NCBI RefSeq assembly: GCF_002001015.1
Contig: NZ_MUNO01000013.1
Span: 1-62,143 of the forward strand
Source: Polaromonas sp. A23
GTDB taxonomy: Bacteria; Pseudomonadota; Gammaproteobacteria; Burkholderiales; Burkholderiaceae_C
Length of the DNA stretch: 62,143 nucleotides
Reading direction: 5' to 3'
Made by a program: the position numbers and the translations under genes. This document shows positions 10,606-18,415 of the stretch, in pieces. The notes under the pieces were generated by a model. It was given only the letters and a program-made list of their open reading frames with translations, was not told where the DNA came from and did not search any database. Positions within the stretch are counted from its first letter, which is position 1. The number at the start of each line of letters is the position of its first letter.

Positions 10606-11874
10606 ATGCAAACTCTAGAAGAGTTACAGCACGCCATCCAGCGGCATGAAAGTTACGTCAAGGTCGATCCAGACAATCTTTTATTGAGATTGACGCTCGG
10701 GGATTTGTACCATCAGGCTGGTCGCATGGACGAGGCAAATGCCTGTTACGACTACCGTCTTCTCCAGGCGCCAGGCGACGCCATTGCGCGCGGGCGACTG
10801 GCCTCGGTCATGATTTCGCAACATCGCTTCTCCGAAGCGGAGCAATCCTTGCGGGCCCTCATTGAAGGTGGCGATTCAGACACCTCGCTGCTTCACAATT
10901 TGGGACTTACGCTGTATTACCAGCAACGCTGGGAGGAAGCGCGCAAATGCTTTACTGACACCATTGAGCGAGGCATTGCCACACCGGATGCCTTTGCCTA
11001 TTTGGCACGCACTTTGCACCATCTGGGCATGATGACAGAGGCAATTGAGGCCGGCCAACGCTGGAGCGAACTAGCTCAGGACAGCAAAAGCAAAAGCTAT
11101 CTCTCATTGCTGTACATGGATAACAACGATGCTGAAAATAGCAGCAGACTGGCACGTGAAGTGCTAGCGGAAAGTCCCGATGATATTGATGCAAATGTAG
11201 TCGCCGGCATGGTGTCCGCAGGTGAGCAGGATGTCGGACCGGCCCGGCTGCATTTTGAAACTGCATTGCGGCAGGACAAGGAAAACGGGCGCGCCTGGCT
11301 CGGACTGGGCCTTGTACAGCTTTATCAACAGGAACACGCTAAGGCCATCGAATCACTCGGACACGCAGTACGCGTCTTCCCCGATAACCCCGGCATTATT
11401 GTTTCACTCGGCTGGGCCAAGCTGGCCGCAAAAGATCCCGCCGGCGCAGAAGAGGTATTTGAGCAGGCGCTGCGCGTGAATCGCACGTTCTCCGAATCGC
11501 ATGGCGGTCTTGCTTCCGCGCTTGCATTTCAGCGAAAATTTGAACGCGCCGAACAGGAAATTAAGCTTGCGCGACGTCTCGACCCCAACGGTTTTGGTGC
11601 CGAATTCGCAGAAACCACCATTCTTGCTGTTCAGGGGCAAACAAAAGGAGCTACGGATCTGTTTGAGCGGATGCTTCAGCGCTCTCCCCCGGGAGGCATG
11701 CTGCCGTTGATCGAACAGCTACGTGTTTACGCAACCAAGAATGGAGAAGTCCAGGCGCCGGAAGCGCCAAAGCCTACGCCGCGACTAAAACAGGCCATGC
11801 AATCGCCGAATAAAAACGCGAAGCCAACGCAGCCTGCGAAGCCCAAGGGGCCGCCGAAAAAGAAAAAAACCTGA
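10606..11874 (+). CDS. Multi-TPR protein with basic proline-rich tail
   Basis: A 422-aa soluble protein consisting almost entirely of TPR units over about residues 1-365, for example RLTLGDLYHQAGRMDEANAC and AWLGLGLVQLYQQEHAKAIE. It ends in a basic Pro/Ala/Lys-rich tail of about 45 residues closing with PPKKKKT. No signal peptide is visible. It starts 13 bp after the preceding TPR gene, with an AGGA-type SD, so the two are likely co-transcribed. TPR arrays are protein-binding scaffolds. Given its position it may serve the neighbouring flagellar apparatus or the giant YD protein, which is inference. It converges on the minus-strand TPR gene at 12135. Confidence 0.8.
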   Translation: MQTLEELQHAIQRHESYVKVDPDNLLLRLTLGDLYHQAGRMDEANACYDYRLLQAPGDAIARGRLASVMISQHRFSEAEQSLRALIEGGDSDTSLLHNLGLTLYYQQRWEEARKCFTDTIERGIATPDAFAYLARTLHHLGMMTEAIEAGQRWSELAQDSKSKSYLSLLYMDNNDAENSSRLAREVLAESPDDIDANVVAGMVSAGEQDVGPARLHFETALRQDKENGRAWLGLGLVQLYQQEHAKAIESLGHAVRVFPDNPGIIVSLGWAKLAAKDPAGAEEVFEQALRVNRTFSESHGGLASALAFQRKFERAEQEIKLARRLDPNGFGAEFAETTILAVQGQTKGATDLFERMLQRSPPGGMLPLIEQLRVYATKNGEVQAPEAPKPTPRLKQAMQSPNKNAKPTQPAKPKGPPKKKKT

Positions 11875-12134
11875 TCATGATGCACCGGACGATTGCGATT
11901 TTCTGACAGGATTCGCGCGAGGGGGAAGTTCCAGAGAGTTCGGCTGAACGCTTACCCCGCCCTCTGTTGTTGAAGCAGTGCTTGTATAGGCAGTGCCTAC
12001 ACACCACGGACGGCAACCATCAGCCTGATCTGCCTGCCAATGCCTTCGCCCAACTGTCTAGCCTGCTTGCTGGCCAGTAGCAGCCCCCAAAAGGCAACGC
12101 AGTTCAAGCGCCTTAACCAGCATTGCCTGGATCT

Positions 12135-12800
12135 TCATTCCTTGGGTTCAGTCTTGTATGCATTTCTCGCACGCGCAGTCAATACATCTGGCGCCGCGGG
12201 TTTTGCGGGGGCCGCCGGTTTGGCAGGCGCATCCGGTTTTGTTGTAGCGATTGCCGCAGCGGGAGCCGCCGCCGCACTGGCATTTGCGGAGCGCATCTGG
12301 AAATCAAGATTCTGCAGCAGTTCCTTGGCTTGCTTGAAGAAAGGATTGTCTACCGCTGCATACTTGACCAGCACATCGAGATCGTTTCTCGCCGCTGCGA
12401 TCTGCCCCTGATTCGCCCGCATCAAAGCGCGATAAAACAGCGCTGGCGGATAGGTAGGATATTTTTGCAGCAGGTTGTCCCAGATCTTCATAGCTTCGGA
12501 CCCACGACCTGCATTGCTGTGGGCCAAACCCATCTGGAACATTTCGCCTACTGATTCAGGATGAAGCACAAGATGTTTCTGGAACATCTGCTGGGCCCGG
12601 TCCCAAAGCCCGAGTTGCACATAAATTTGACCGCATACGCTGAAAACGCCCGGCGGCGTATCTGCCGCATCTGTCAGTCGTTTGAGTTTCCACAGCGCCT
12701 CGCCCGTATTGCCCTTTTCAAGATCGAGTTGGGCGAGAGCAAACAATTCGTCAGATTCGAAGGAATCAAACCATGCATGGGTATCACTTTGGGTAGCCAT
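12135..12800 (-). CDS. TPR protein with Ala/Pro-rich tail, SycD/LcrH-like
   Basis: A 221-aa soluble protein. After a short leader it has the segment SDELFALAQLDLEKGNTGEA, then about four TPR hairpins to residue ~180, and a low-complexity Ala/Pro/Lys tail. The start is ATG with AGGAGAA placed upstream. The opening helix pair (ELFALA, about 10 residues, GEAL) resembles that of class II type III secretion chaperones and recurs in the decayed copy at 12.8-13.3 kb and in the TPR gene at 37 kb, so these are paralogues. It is the most downstream intact member of the minus-strand block that includes the flagellar cluster. A role as chaperone or assembly factor is inferred. Confidence 0.78.
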   Translation of the reverse strand: MATQSDTHAWFDSFESDELFALAQLDLEKGNTGEALWKLKRLTDAADTPPGVFSVCGQIYVQLGLWDRAQQMFQKHLVLHPESVGEMFQMGLAHSNAGRGSEAMKIWDNLLQKYPTYPPALFYRALMRANQGQIAAARNDLDVLVKYAAVDNPFFKQAKELLQNLDFQMRSANASAAAAPAAAIATTKPDAPAKPAAPAKPAAPDVLTARARNAYKTEPKE

Positions 12801-12829
12801 GACCTATTCTCCTAGTTTCCAGTGTTATG

Positions 12830-13310
12830 TGTAATGTGCGATGTTCTCGGCATCGACAGTAATAGCGTGAGAGATATGTTCAGTGCTTGCCACCATACAG
12901 CTTGTCAAGCGGTACGCTATTCCGCACGTCGGAGTTAGCCATCTGAGCAGTTGCTGGAAAACATTTCCAATGGTCTCCCTGCAACTGCTCAGCCTTGTTG
13001 AAATACAGGTTATCCATCGCGGTAGATTGCAATAATATGTCCGGCAAGCGTTTCCTCCTGGATTTTGTTCTCCTTGCCAGAGCGAGTCCAGTAAAAAAAG
13101 GGGCTGGCGGATAACTGGGGCGTACTTTGAACTCCAGGGCTTCATTAACATTGCCGCTTTCCCCAGTGCGAAGGCCTCCGGCAATGGTTCTGCTGCGAGA
13201 ACAGGCTTCAACTTTCTAGGGCACCCTCCAAATTGCTCTTTTCAAAATCCGTAAGCGCAAGCGCATACAACTCCTCCGAGTCAAGCCGGCATGCTCGTCT
13301 GCCTTTCCAG
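12830..13310 (-). pseudogene. Decayed TPR paralogue
   Basis: Minus-strand translation gives fragments of the same TPR family in different frames. RLDSEELYALALTDFEKSN at about 13.27 kb matches the opening of the 221-aa and 37-kb TPR proteins. ESGNVNEALEFK follows after a frame change. YPPAPFFTGLALARR through MDNLYFNKAEQLQ at about 13.0-13.1 kb matches YPPALFYRALMRA through VDNPFFKQAKELL of the intact 221-aa neighbour. Stops and frameshifts separate the pieces, so this is a broken tandem duplicate. No other gene fits this 550-bp interval. Confidence 0.75.
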
Positions 13311-13358
13311 ATGTTTAGTTATTCCAGTATTTTCCTTCAAGGCATTTCAGAGCGATGG

Positions 13359-14552
13359 TCAGAGCATTAACTGCTCTATGCGAGCAACGACAATTTGTAT
13401 TTGTTTGACTGGATCAAAACCCTGATATTTTTTGGCGACAGCCTTTGCACGTTCGCTCAGTACCTTGCTTTGTACAAGTTGCGTGACTAGCGGCAAAAAA
13501 TCGCCGACTACGCGTGGAGCGGCAATGAGACCTGCACCAAGGGTTGATACATTGCGGGCCACTAGCAGTTGTTCTGCGTTTGCAGGTAGGAGCAGCATGG
13601 GTACTCCGCCGAGCAAAAGGGTTGCCACAGTGCCATGCCCACCATGCAAAACCGCGGCCTCGGCCGAATCGGCCACCTGTGTCATAGCGAAGGGCTTAGA
13701 CGAAAAACACATATTCTTCGTCTGTAGACTCTCCATGGTCTGCGTCGCCAGTCCCGGCGCAAACCAGAGAATACGCAACTCCGTTCCAGCAAGAATAGAG
13801 ACCAGCGGTTTGAATGCGGGGGATTTTGGACGCAAATAAACAAATATCCTTTTACCCGTTCCCTCGGGCCAAATCGGTACTTCTCCTTCTGTCGCCTCAT
13901 GGATCGGTCCCCAATACTCTGCACCTTGCCGACCTGGATAGTGATCGAGCTCAGACAGCGTGGCCAATATGTCTTCCTCTACGCCGAACATTTCATGGAG
14001 GGCGCTCAGAGTTGAAATTGCCAGCGTTTCACACGCACCATTAACGGCGTCGAGAACACGAGCTTCAGCCGCTAGTAGACGCTCCGAAGGAACGTACTCC
14101 CAAGGACGAAAGCAAGGAAGCGGCGTGACACGCGGCGGCGACGTGAAACCCGTACTGAACGCGACTCTCGGAATTCCGAGATCACGCGCCGCGAGCAATG
14201 CCGTTGGCGCGTAGTCGAATACCATCACTTCAGGTTTCAACACGCTATAGAGGTTACGCCATGCCTGCAGGACGCTGGCCAGTTCCTTCTCATTACCAAA
14301 ACCATGTAAAAGCAAAATTTCTGGATAACTGACCTGCTCAGGCGACATTCCAGGCAGAAGACGCCCAGGCAGTGTGGGGGTCTGAAAATAAGCGAATTCG
14401 TGCTGGCGCAAAAATTCGCCACAACCGCGAATGTCTTGCAGCACAAAGACTATCTCATGGCCATTCTGGCGTAAAGCATTGGCGATGCTGACAAGCGGGC
14501 GTATATGGCCAAGGTTAGCGCCGAGCTCCCATGCGAACAGAATACGGCTCAC
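13359..14552 (-). CDS. GT1-family (UGT/YjiC-like) glycosyltransferase
   Basis: A 397-aa GT-B fold enzyme expected to move a sugar from a nucleotide-sugar donor to a small molecule, lipid or protein acceptor. The N-terminal half opens with ILFAWELGANLGHIRPLVSI, the Gly/His-containing start typical of macroside/UDP glycosyltransferases. The C-terminal half has the donor-binding signature AAVLHGGHGTVATLLLGGVP followed by PANAEQLLVARN. Length is normal for the family and there are no membrane segments. It lies 54 bp downstream of the metalloprotease gene on the same strand, at the tail of the flagellar operon. In flagellar loci glycosyltransferases often modify flagellin, but these are usually from other families and no flagellin is visible here. 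The acceptor is therefore unknown. Confidence 0.82.
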   Translation of the reverse strand: MSRILFAWELGANLGHIRPLVSIANALRQNGHEIVFVLQDIRGCGEFLRQHEFAYFQTPTLPGRLLPGMSPEQVSYPEILLLHGFGNEKELASVLQAWRNLYSVLKPEVMVFDYAPTALLAARDLGIPRVAFSTGFTSPPRVTPLPCFRPWEYVPSERLLAAEARVLDAVNGACETLAISTLSALHEMFGVEEDILATLSELDHYPGRQGAEYWGPIHEATEGEVPIWPEGTGKRIFVYLRPKSPAFKPLVSILAGTELRILWFAPGLATQTMESLQTKNMCFSSKPFAMTQVADSAEAAVLHGGHGTVATLLLGGVPMLLLPANAEQLLVARNVSTLGAGLIAAPRVVGDFLPLVTQLVQSKVLSERAKAVAKKYQGFDPVKQIQIVVARIEQLML

Positions 14553-14606
14553 GTGGTAAGTACTTCAGTAAAGTTAGTAAAAATTCCTGAATTCTGAATA
14601 GCTCCG

Positions 14607-15182
14607 TCAAGGGGAACAATTTTTTTCCTTGAAAGTTTCCCGTCGCCCAGAAAAAACAAACTCTCGCATGAATTCATATTTTCGAGGAAATTTTTTGAGT
14701 GCCTCAGCATTACACATATAACTGGCATAGGTTTCCGAAAAATCTTCACAGGCATTAAGTGCGCCGTAATCCGTGATGCATGGGGACTGCGGAAAAATTT
14801 TAGTTACCCAGCGCTTTTTCACCTGGCTATTGAGCGCTAGAAAAAAAACAAAATGCCCTATCTCGTGGTAAAGAATGTGATGAAAAAGATCGTAGCCGCA
14901 TAGGTCGTAAAAAATAATCTTGCGTTCGCGTTGAATAAATTCGGCCTTCGGAGAGTAGCCTGGACGGCCGGTATAAAGGCTGCGTAATGTAGACGATAGA
15001 TAAGGTGCGTAGACAATTTCGCGCAAACCTTTCAGATGATGGCCCGGAAGCGCATCTACCGCAGAAACAATATCGGCAATTGAGACAATCGCTTGACTGG
15101 AAAATCCTGAGATTCGAAGATTGAGTACGCCACCCTCAAGCGGTTGCTCTCCAATTACAGGGCTTTTTGTATAAATATCCAC
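14607..15182 (-). CDS. Zincin metalloprotease, PPEP/lethal-factor-like
   Basis: A 191-aa protein without signal peptide. Zinc motif HEIGH is at residues 106-110, followed by Tyr139 in TDYGALN, Glu146 and Glu150 in CEDFSETYA. The pattern Y-G-x-x-N-x-x-E-x-F-x-E and its distance from HExxH match what I recall of the clostridial Pro-Pro endopeptidase (Tyr178, Glu185, Glu189 after HEFGH 142-146). That family is related to anthrax lethal factor (ATLF domain). This suggests a Glu-ligated zincin with a catalytic Tyr. The start is GTG with no good SD, so a different start is possible. It sits 71 bp downstream of the sigma28-like gene in the same direction as the flagellar genes. Absence of a Sec signal fits either a cytoplasmic enzyme or cargo of the type III apparatus. 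The substrate is unknown. Confidence 0.72.
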   Translation of the reverse strand: MDIYTKSPVIGEQPLEGGVLNLRISGFSSQAIVSIADIVSAVDALPGHHLKGLREIVYAPYLSSTLRSLYTGRPGYSPKAEFIQRERKIIFYDLCGYDLFHHILYHEIGHFVFFLALNSQVKKRWVTKIFPQSPCITDYGALNACEDFSETYASYMCNAEALKKFPRKYEFMREFVFSGRRETFKEKNCSP

Positions 15183-15253
15183 TGATAATGCAATCGCATC
15201 TATTTAGTCTGATTGGTAAATCTTGCGGATTAAGCATTACAGCGGCAAGGCAA

Positions 15254-16018
15254 TCACAACAGCTTATTTAGTCGCGCGCCCTTTTCGTATAAGAGCCGAA
15301 GTTCTATCAAGGCCCTTTTATGAATCTGGGAAACTCTCCCTTTTGAAATACCAAGACTGCGGCCAATATCCACAAAAGCATGGCCATGAAAATAATGGCC
15401 CTTGATGACATGCGCTTGCTGAACAGGTAATTTTTCCACAAGTGCGGACATAGTTTCGCACAACTTCTTCAGCTCGAATCTCTGATAGCCTGGACAGTCG
15501 GTTTGCTGCTCATGGGCCCGATACATGCCGGATTCACCCAAAAAATAGCCAATCGCAAGTCCGATGGTAGTTTCCGCAAGTTGTTGGAAAAGAGATCCGT
15601 TGATACCTGCGTCTTCTCCTATTTCGGTCAGAGACTGAATGCGTTCCCTTTTTATCCGACTCTGCAATGATATTTGCTGCTGCTGCTCGCAGAGCTTGTC
15701 TACGCCGCTCAGTACCGCGCCACTGATTCTGGCGCTCGCATATGCCTTGAAATCCACACCGAAAATCGGATCAAAACGGTCAACGGCTTCCATCAAACCA
15801 ACCAGTGCATACTGAAAGAAATCATCAAACTCCAATTCCCTGACATGGCGATTGGCATAGAGCTGCGCAGTCAACATTCGCGCAAATTCGGCGTACGTTT
15901 CAATCAACATTTCGCGGCTATGGCCGTCTCGGCTTCCAGCAAACGAATGCCACAGCGCATTGAGTTCGAGGGGATCTCTCTGTGCGCCTTTGGACAGCTG
16001 TTCCCGCAACGAAGTCAA
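15254..16018 (-). CDS. fliA: Sigma28-like (FliA family) sigma factor
   Basis: A 254-aa sigma70-family factor of the flagellar/sporulation type. Region 2 is seen around residues 60-105 (FDDFFQYALVGLMEAVDRFD, then FKAYASARISGAVLSG). Region 4 is near the C-terminus (LPVQQAHVIKGHYFHG and IGRSLGISKGRVSQIHKRAL). Region 3 is weak. FliA normally directs RNA polymerase to late flagellar genes. Its position at the end of the structural operon, with the TTG start overlapping the fliP stop, makes it a dedicated factor for this locus. The rare TTG start may keep its level low. No anti-sigma factor FlgM is present in the window. Which promoters it reads is not clear, because I found no well-spaced sigma28 site nearby. 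Confidence 0.85.
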   Translation of the reverse strand: MTSLREQLSKGAQRDPLELNALWHSFAGSRDGHSREMLIETYAEFARMLTAQLYANRHVRELEFDDFFQYALVGLMEAVDRFDPIFGVDFKAYASARISGAVLSGVDKLCEQQQQISLQSRIKRERIQSLTEIGEDAGINGSLFQQLAETTIGLAIGYFLGESGMYRAHEQQTDCPGYQRFELKKLCETMSALVEKLPVQQAHVIKGHYFHGHAFVDIGRSLGISKGRVSQIHKRALIELRLLYEKGARLNKLL

Positions 16019-16797
16019 TTTATGCTTCCCACCAGAGCTCTGATCAATAAACCCCAGCCATCAATCAGGATGAACATCAGGATTTTCAACGGCAGGGATA
16101 CTGTCATCGGCGGCACCATCATCATCCCTAATGCCATAAGCACGCTGGAAACCACGAGATCGATCAACAAAAAAGGCAGAAAAATGACGAACCCGATCTG
16201 AAATGCGGTTCGCAATTCACTCAGCATGAAAGCCGGGATCAAATGCAGCAACTTGACTTCGGAAATAGTTGTTGGAATCTCGGCGCGCGCTATCTCGACC
16301 ATCAGGCCAAGATCCTGTTCACGTGTTTGGCGCAGCATGAATTGACGAAGCGGGTCGATGCCTGCCGTCAGCGCCTGCTGCTCGGTAAATTTCCCGGCTT
16401 GATAAGGTTGCCATGCCGTTTTGTCGATCTCTTCCAGCACAGGAGTCATCGTGAACAATGTCAGGAAAAGCGCCAAGCTCATCAGAACAGTATTTGGAGG
16501 GGTTTCCTGCGTTCCGAGCGCGTGTCGCAACATTGATAGAACGATGATAATGCGGGAGAACGAAGTGACTGCAATAAGCAGAGCCGGGATCAGGCTCAGC
16601 AGCGTGAGTCCCAGTAGTATTTTTAGCGGTGTCGCCAGGCCAGGTCCAGCTTTTGATGAAATGACGTCAAGCGAAATTCCGGGCACTATCTCTATTGCAG
16701 CTATGGCGCCTGTTGAAGCGAATAGCAGAACGAATGCCGCGCCGACGGCAATACGCAGGCCTTTTTGTCCACAAAAAAAGGACAGCGAATTAGCCAC
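16015..16797 (-). CDS. fliP: Flagellar export gate protein FliP
   Basis: A 260-aa inner-membrane protein of the FliP/SctR family, with a cleavable N-terminal signal (residues 1-35) and four membrane segments. Family landmarks are visible: SFSRIIIVLSMLRHALGTQE after the first segment, LRQFMLRQTRE in the periplasmic domain, and IPAFMLSELRTAFQIGF and LPFLLIDLVVSSVLMALGMM near the C-terminus. FliP forms the core of the export pore with FliQ and FliR. The start is GTG, overlapping fliO by 8 bp. Length is typical. All expected motifs are intact, so the export gate should be functional. Confidence 0.95.
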   Translation of the reverse strand: MANSLSFFCGQKGLRIAVGAAFVLLFASTGAIAAIEIVPGISLDVISSKAGPGLATPLKILLGLTLLSLIPALLIAVTSFSRIIIVLSMLRHALGTQETPPNTVLMSLALFLTLFTMTPVLEEIDKTAWQPYQAGKFTEQQALTAGIDPLRQFMLRQTREQDLGLMVEIARAEIPTTISEVKLLHLIPAFMLSELRTAFQIGFVIFLPFLLIDLVVSSVLMALGMMMVPPMTVSLPLKILMFILIDGWGLLIRALVGSIN

Positions 16798-17230
16798 AAA
16801 AATTCTCTTCGTCTGGCACCGCTGCCTCTTTTGAGAGAGGTAATGGGGTAATACGATCGCCGGATTGCGCTAGTAAAATTCGATCGCGCCCTACTTCCAC
16901 GAGATACAACGCAAGCCGAGGCGATATATGCCTGGATTCAACGATCTTGATTATTTTTCCGGTTGTTGAAAAACTGCTGATTCCCGGAAAGCGTTTTCGC
17001 AAGAAAAAGAGAACTGCTGCCGCTCCCCCGACAAGCACCAGCAAAGTTCCAAGAACTCTCCATTCGTCAGTTCCCGTTCCGGTTGCATCGACTTTGAATG
17101 GCAAGGGATGTTTCTCGACGGATGGAGACACCTGTCCCGCCGAAAAAACCTGCAAGGGCAATAATGTCAAAGCAAGCAGCGCGGGCCACATGCACGAAAA
17201 GATGGCTTTTCTTAAGCGGATTTGCACCAT
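16790..17230 (-). CDS. fliO: Flagellar export accessory protein FliO
   Basis: A 146-aa bitopic membrane protein. A signal-like hydrophobic stretch (residues 12-31) is followed by a short periplasmic segment, a transmembrane helix (LGTLLVLVGGAAAVLFFLR, about 60-78) and a cytoplasmic domain with KIIKIVESRHISPRLALYLV, the characteristic FliO pattern. FliO helps assemble the FliP ring. Identification rests on this pattern plus the fliN-fliO-fliP order. It overlaps fliP and follows fliN by 17 bp. Confidence 0.88.
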   Translation of the reverse strand: MVQIRLRKAIFSCMWPALLALTLLPLQVFSAGQVSPSVEKHPLPFKVDATGTGTDEWRVLGTLLVLVGGAAAVLFFLRKRFPGISSFSTTGKIIKIVESRHISPRLALYLVEVGRDRILLAQSGDRITPLPLSKEAAVPDEENFCG

Positions 17231-17247
17231 TTTCCCTAACCAACTTG

Positions 17248-17598
17248 TTAATTGGATGCGGAGAGGATTTCCTCGATATTCACGCCTAAATTGTCGTCAA
17301 CGACAACCAGGGAACCGCGCGCAATGATTTTTCCATCCAGCCTGATTTCAACGGAGGCATCCGTCGAGGCATCCAGCTTTACAACCGAATGCTCTTTGAG
17401 CGCAAATAATTCGCCAACGGTGATGTCTGCATGACCTACAAATACCTCCAGCTTCACCTTGACATCCTTGATCAGAGAAATATCGCCGCCGAATAGCGCG
17501 GCCCCGCTCCCGGGACTTCCTTCTATTTTCTGTAAGTGCACTGGACTGACGTTTGGTTCATCATCCTGCGCCTGTGCAATAGATAGTCTTTTATTCAT
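17248..17598 (-). CDS. fliN: C-ring protein FliN
   Basis: A 116-aa protein with a C-terminal SpoA domain (residues about 40-114) showing KVKLEVFVGHADITVGELFA, DASVEIRLDGKIIARGSLVV and VNIEEILSA, standard for FliN/SctQ-C. Length is close to the usual FliN. FliN forms the lower C-ring and docks the FliH-FliI export ATPase. It is encoded between the fliM-like gene and fliO. Nothing looks damaged. Confidence 0.92.
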   Translation of the reverse strand: MNKRLSIAQAQDDEPNVSPVHLQKIEGSPGSGAALFGGDISLIKDVKVKLEVFVGHADITVGELFALKEHSVVKLDASTDASVEIRLDGKIIARGSLVVVDDNLGVNIEEILSASN

Positions 17599-17623
17599 TC
17601 CTGATAGCCCTCGTTAATTAAAT

Positions 17624-18415
17624 TCATTCCATGTGTGCAAGCTGAACTGCCTTGTATCCGTCTACGTCGGCAAGATAACCCTTGCCAACCAATACGCCAT
17701 TCCCGTTCCTTAAATCAAATGATTGGTTAACAGGGATATTCAGTCGAATCACATTTCCCTTCGCTAGATTCTGAATTTCGCCCAACGACACTTCCATGGT
17801 CTCGGCGACAACATCAATGCCAACGTGCTGTGCTTTCAATGCACTTATTCTGGATTCCATCCTCGAAATAGGCCGGGCAAAATTTCTAGGTCCAATCAAT
17901 GCAGATGCCAGGGCGGGTGCGACAATAAAACAGAGATATCCGGCATCCAGCGTTATCCGGGCAACAAGATAGCCTGAACCACGCGAGAACCATTTGGTTT
18001 GCAACACAATTGAAGGCGACGTATTGCCGGCTGGATCTGTTGACTGAGACACTGCAGAAGTAATCATCATGGACGCTAGCGATTCCACAGCGCTAACTAC
18101 GACCTCTTTCCACACCGTGGATTCATCGTTTTGGGCTCTTGTTCCGCCCCACCCATTAATCGCTGCCAGATTGCTCGCGAAGCCGGCACTCATTGCATAA
18201 AAAACAGTATGCTTTTCATGCCGATACTCGTACCAGTCGAGCGCAGAAAGAACCGCCATGTCAATGGATTGACCGGCTGGCTCCAGAGTAATTGCAGCTA
18301 CTTCTTTCTTGCCGAACCAGTTTTCTGTCCATGTACCTAGAAGTGTCTCCAGAACGACGACCACTTTCTGCAGAGCAGAATGCCCGTGAAGCCTGAAAGG
18401 ATAGGTTGACATCAT
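17624..18415 (-). CDS. Divergent FliM/SctQ-like SpoA-domain protein
   Basis: A 263-aa protein in the FliM position between flgE and fliN, overlapping the flgE stop. The C-terminal 75 residues form a SpoA domain (VSLGEIQNLAKGNVIRLNIP, then VLVGKGYLADVDGYKAVQLA). The rest matches no FliM landmark I can see. It is shorter than the usual ~330 aa, and the N-terminus (MMSTYPFRLHGHSALQ) lacks the EIDALL-type CheY-binding peptide and the GGxG middle-domain motif that contacts FliG. It therefore looks more like an injectisome SctQ N-half fused to a FliM-type SpoA domain. It probably still builds a sorting platform with FliN but should not respond to CheY. Confidence 0.75.
   Translation of the reverse strand: MMSTYPFRLHGHSALQKVVVVLETLLGTWTENWFGKKEVAAITLEPAGQSIDMAVLSALDWYEYRHEKHTVFYAMSAGFASNLAAINGWGGTRAQNDESTVWKEVVVSAVESLASMMITSAVSQSTDPAGNTSPSIVLQTKWFSRGSGYLVARITLDAGYLCFIVAPALASALIGPRNFARPISRMESRISALKAQHVGIDVVAETMEVSLGEIQNLAKGNVIRLNIPVNQSFDLRNGNGVLVGKGYLADVDGYKAVQLAHME

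Noticed and set aside
12825..13211. A 128-codon minus-strand open frame
   Set aside because: It is one of the wrong frames through the decayed TPR paralogue. The family-like residues are in other frames.
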